Shown: in pieces, positions 13,073-15,525 of the stretch | How positions within the stretch are numbered: the first letter of the stretch is position 1 | How the letters are laid out: every line of letters starts with the position of its first letter | Assembly: GCA_964564325.1 (NCBI GenBank) | Contig: CAZMBD010000056.1 | Location: forward strand, 1-15,525 | Reading direction: 5' to 3' | DNA: 15,525 bases | From: JAAZMA01 sp964564325 | Lineage (GTDB): Bacteria > Bacillota > Clostridia > Tissierellales > Tepidimicrobiaceae | Made by a program: the position numbers and the translations under genes | The notes under the pieces: model-generated | Told to the model about the DNA's origin: nothing | The model's database searches: none | The model's input: only the letters and a program-made list of their open reading frames with translations

Positions 13073-14524
13073 TTGGAATTTGTTGGTGAAGGTTTAACTT
13101 TTGATGATGTATTGTTATTACCTGGCAAATCTGAAGTATTGCCTAGAGAAACTAAAATAAATACTTTTTTAACTAAAAGTATCAAATTAAATATTCCCAT
13201 AATGAGTGCAGGAATGGATACAGTTACAGAATCTAAATTGGCTATTTCCATGGCTAGAGAAGGTGGAATAGGTATAATACACAAAAACATGACTATAGAA
13301 CAGCAGGCTTTAGAAGTAGATAGAGTAAAAAGATCTGAACATGGTATAATTACAGATCCATTTCATCTATCACGTTATCATGCTGTTTCAGATGCTTTAG
13401 AATTAATGGAAAGATATCATATATCAGGAGTGCCTATTATAGAAGAAGATGGTACTTTGGTCGGAATTATTACCAATAGAGATATTAGATTTGAAACGGA
13501 TACTAGTCAATTAATAGACAATGTAATGACTAAGGAAAATCTAGTAACAGGAACTAGAGAAACTACTATGGATGAAGCCTTGGAAATAATGAAGGCACAT
13601 AAAATAGAAAAGCTACCTTTAGTAGATGAGGATTATAAATTAGCAGGTTTAATAACTATAAAAGATATTGAAAAATCCATAGAATATCCCAATTCAGCAA
13701 GAGATAGCTCTGGAAGGTTATTGGCAGGTGCAGCTGTAGGTGTAACTAATGATATGATGGATAGGATTAGTGCATTGGTAAAAGCTAAAGTAGATGTAAT
13801 AGTAGTAGATACTGCTCATGGACATTCTAAGGGCGTTTTAGATGCAGTAAAGAAAATAAAAATAGAATATCCAGATCTTCAAGTAATTGCTGGGAATGTA
13901 GCTACTGCTGAAGCTACTGTAGATTTAATAGAAGCAGGGGCAGATGCTATAAAAGTAGGTATAGGGCCAGGTTCCATATGTACTACTAGGGTAGTAACAG
14001 GTATAGGCGTACCTCAAATAACTGCTGTAATGAATTGCGCAAAAGCTGCAAAAGAATATGGTATTCCAATAATTGCTGATGGTGGAATTAAATATTCAGG
14101 AGATATAACTAAGGCTATTGCAGCAGGAGCTAATATGGTTATGATAGGTTCCTTATTTGCAGGGACTAATGAAAGTCCTGGAGAAGAAGAACTATATGAA
14201 GGTAGAAGATTTAAAGTATATAGAGGAATGGGCTCTATTGCAGCTATGCAACAAGGTAGTAGGGATAGATATTTCCAAGAAAATACTAAGAAATTAGTAC
14301 CAGAGGGAGTAGAAGGTAGGGTACCATATAGGGGACCATTGGGAGATGTTGTATATCAATTAATGGGTGGATTAAGATCTGGTATGGGATATGTAGGAGC
14401 AGAGGATATCAAACAATTACAAGAAAAAGCTAGATTTATTAAAATTACTAACGCCTCTTTAATAGAAAATCATCCTCATGATATAAATATTACAAAAGAA
14501 GCTCCAAACTATAGTGTAAGATAG
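13073..14524 (+). CDS. guaB: Inosine-5'-monophosphate dehydrogenase
   Basis: Oxidises IMP to XMP with NAD+, the committed step to guanine nucleotides. The 483-residue protein has a normal domain order: an N-terminal barrel part (LTFDDVLLLPGKSEVLP at 8-24, MSAGMDTVTE at 44-53), a pair of CBS domains at about 93-202, then the rest of the (beta/alpha)8 barrel. Catalytic C303 is in GIGPGSICTTR, the IMP phosphate site IIADGGIKYSGD is near 336-347, and the mobile flap Arg-Tyr pair is in EGRVPYRG. The start is TTG at 13073, after GAGGAGGAG (13059-13067), and the downstream sequence begins exactly where the family does. guaA follows 11 bases after the TAG, so the two form an operon. Confidence 0.97.
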   Translation: MEFVGEGLTFDDVLLLPGKSEVLPRETKINTFLTKSIKLNIPIMSAGMDTVTESKLAISMAREGGIGIIHKNMTIEQQALEVDRVKRSEHGIITDPFHLSRYHAVSDALELMERYHISGVPIIEEDGTLVGIITNRDIRFETDTSQLIDNVMTKENLVTGTRETTMDEALEIMKAHKIEKLPLVDEDYKLAGLITIKDIEKSIEYPNSARDSSGRLLAGAAVGVTNDMMDRISALVKAKVDVIVVDTAHGHSKGVLDAVKKIKIEYPDLQVIAGNVATAEATVDLIEAGADAIKVGIGPGSICTTRVVTGIGVPQITAVMNCAKAAKEYGIPIIADGGIKYSGDITKAIAAGANMVMIGSLFAGTNESPGEEELYEGRRFKVYRGMGSIAAMQQGSRDRYFQENTKKLVPEGVEGRVPYRGPLGDVVYQLMGGLRSGMGYVGAEDIKQLQEKARFIKITNASLIENHPHDINITKEAPNYSVR

Positions 14525-14535
14525 GAGGAGATAAA

Positions 14536-15525
14536 TTGATTTTAATTTTAGACCTAGGTGGTCAATATAGCCGATTTTTAGGGAGAAGTATTAGGGAATC
14601 GAAAGTTTATTGTGAAATAGTACCCTATAGTTATTCAATAGAAAAGATAAAAGCTAAAAATCCAGAGGGAATTATAATATCTGGAGGAGAGACAAACGAT
14701 AAAATATCCATAGATAATATAGATAGAGAAATCTTTAATTTAAGACTTCCTATATTATCTATAGGATATGGGGCTGATTTAGTATCTCAAATATATGGAG
14801 GAGAATCAGAAACACCAAATACTGATAAATACGATTTTCAAACTATAGAAGTAGATGAGAAGAGTGTTTTATTTAATGGCTTTAATAGAGAAATACCTCT
14901 TTGGGTAAATAAGGATTATGTATTTAAAATTATTCCTGAAGGTTTTGAAATAATTGCTAAATGTAATGAAAATGCAATTGCCATAGAAAATAAAGAAAGA
15001 AAATTATATGGAGTAAAATGTCACCCAGAAATAAAAGGATCTAGGGAAGGTAAGGACATAATAGATAATTTCCTATTTAAAATTTGTAATTGCAGCAAGG
15101 ATTGGAATATGGAAGACTTTATAAATTATAGTATTAAAGAAATTAAGTCTGAAATAGGAGATGGAAAAGCTCTATGTGCTTTATCTGGTGGTGTAGATTC
15201 TTCTGTGGCAGCAGTATTGGTTCATAAAGCCATTGGAGATAATCTAACTTGTGTATTTGTAGACCATGGATTACTTAGAAAAAATGAAAGAGAAGAAGTG
15301 GAAAAAGTATTTAGAGACGAATTCCATATGAATTTAATTACCATAGATGCTAGAGAAAGATTTTTAAATAAATTAAAAGGTGTAACAGATCCAGAAAAGA
15401 AAAGAAAAATCATTGGAGAAGAATTCATTCGAGTATTTGAAGAAGAGCAGAAAAAACTAAAAGATATTGATTATTTAGTTCAAGGCACCATATATCCAGA
15501 TGTAATAGAATCAGGATTAGTAGAT
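14536..15525 (+). CDS. guaA: GMP synthase with degenerate glutaminase domain (3' end outside window)
   Basis: Open from a TTG at 14536 (GGAGGAG at 14524-14530) to the window end: 330 codons, no stop. It turns XMP into GMP with ATP. The synthetase half is normal: PP-loop SGGVDSS (217-223), FVDHGLLRKNE, and QGTIYPDVIESGLVD at the edge. The N-terminal class I amidotransferase half is recognisable (LDLGGQYSR, GIIISGG) but eroded. The usual GICYGMQ nucleophile elbow reads SIGYGAD, so the catalytic Cys is Gly77. SGGP reads SGGE (50-53), and the usual SHGD region reads VNKD. H163 and E165 in KCHPE, the other two triad residues, survive. Without the cysteine the domain should not hydrolyse glutamine, so the enzyme probably uses free ammonia or another source. 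The frame is otherwise intact, so it is not a pseudogene as far as can be seen. Confidence 0.94.
   Translation, partial: MILILDLGGQYSRFLGRSIRESKVYCEIVPYSYSIEKIKAKNPEGIIISGGETNDKISIDNIDREIFNLRLPILSIGYGADLVSQIYGGESETPNTDKYDFQTIEVDEKSVLFNGFNREIPLWVNKDYVFKIIPEGFEIIAKCNENAIAIENKERKLYGVKCHPEIKGSREGKDIIDNFLFKICNCSKDWNMEDFINYSIKEIKSEIGDGKALCALSGGVDSSVAAVLVHKAIGDNLTCVFVDHGLLRKNEREEVEKVFRDEFHMNLITIDARERFLNKLKGVTDPEKKRKIIGEEFIRVFEEEQKKLKDIDYLVQGTIYPDVIESGLVD

Noticed and set aside
13006..13290. Minus-strand frame over the guaB promoter and 5' end
   Set aside because: Shadow of guaB. It crosses the guaB promoter and ribosome site and shows no family motif.
15222..15428. Minus-strand frame near the window end
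   Set aside because: It is antisense to the well-conserved GuaA synthetase domain, which is open on the plus strand to base 15525.

Overview
The window looks like chromosomal DNA from a low-GC, anaerobic Firmicute of the Clostridia, possibly Tissierella-like; the genus is a guess. The evidence is the strong A/T bias with A-rich GGAGG ribosome sites, frequent TTG start codons (fabH, fabG, fabF, guaB, guaA), FabK as the enoyl-ACP reductase, an MscL with a zinc-ribbon tail, and groEL at one end with guaB-guaA at the other. No tRNA, rRNA, CRISPR array, insertion sequence or integrase was seen.

Layout. (1) 1-573: the C-terminal end of groEL, with a strong terminator. (2) 698-1132: mscL, convergent with fabZ across a shared hairpin. 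(3) 1179-1610, minus strand: fabZ, with a consensus promoter of its own. (4) 1809-6988, plus strand: a type II fatty-acid operon fabH-fabK-fabD-fabG-acpP-fabF, ending in a terminator. Between fabZ and fabH lies a 50-bp nearly perfect palindrome with core GTCGACATCGATGTCGAC, a candidate operator for the fatty-acid genes; no regulator gene is present. (5) 6989-7366: a gene-free stretch with a terminator, two further stem-loops and a possible ECF-type promoter. (6) 7367-12964: seven closely spaced or overlapping plus-strand genes with one clear terminator at the end. They encode an ECF sigma factor, a zinc-binding membrane anti-sigma factor, an internally duplicated TM2-like membrane protein, a LiaF-like membrane protein with a beta-rich outer domain, a UgtP/MGDG-synthase-like glycosyltransferase, a membrane-anchored NodB-type deacetylase and an MprF/AglD-like flippase-domain protein. 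(7) 13073-15525: guaB and the first 330 codons of guaA.

How the parts fit. Region 4 makes acyl chains and fabZ supplies the dehydratase step. Region 6 reads as an envelope-stress regulon in one operon: the sigma/anti-sigma pair and two membrane proteins sense, and the last three genes could make, flip and N-deacetylate a glycolipid, perhaps giving a cationic aminosugar-diacylglycerol. That function is inferred from domain content and order. Region 7 makes GMP from IMP.

The two observations most worth checking are the GuaA glutaminase domain, in which the catalytic cysteine is glycine and other motifs are eroded (suggesting an ammonia-only GMP synthetase), and the sigma-factor-headed glycolipid operon. 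The fab palindrome comes next.
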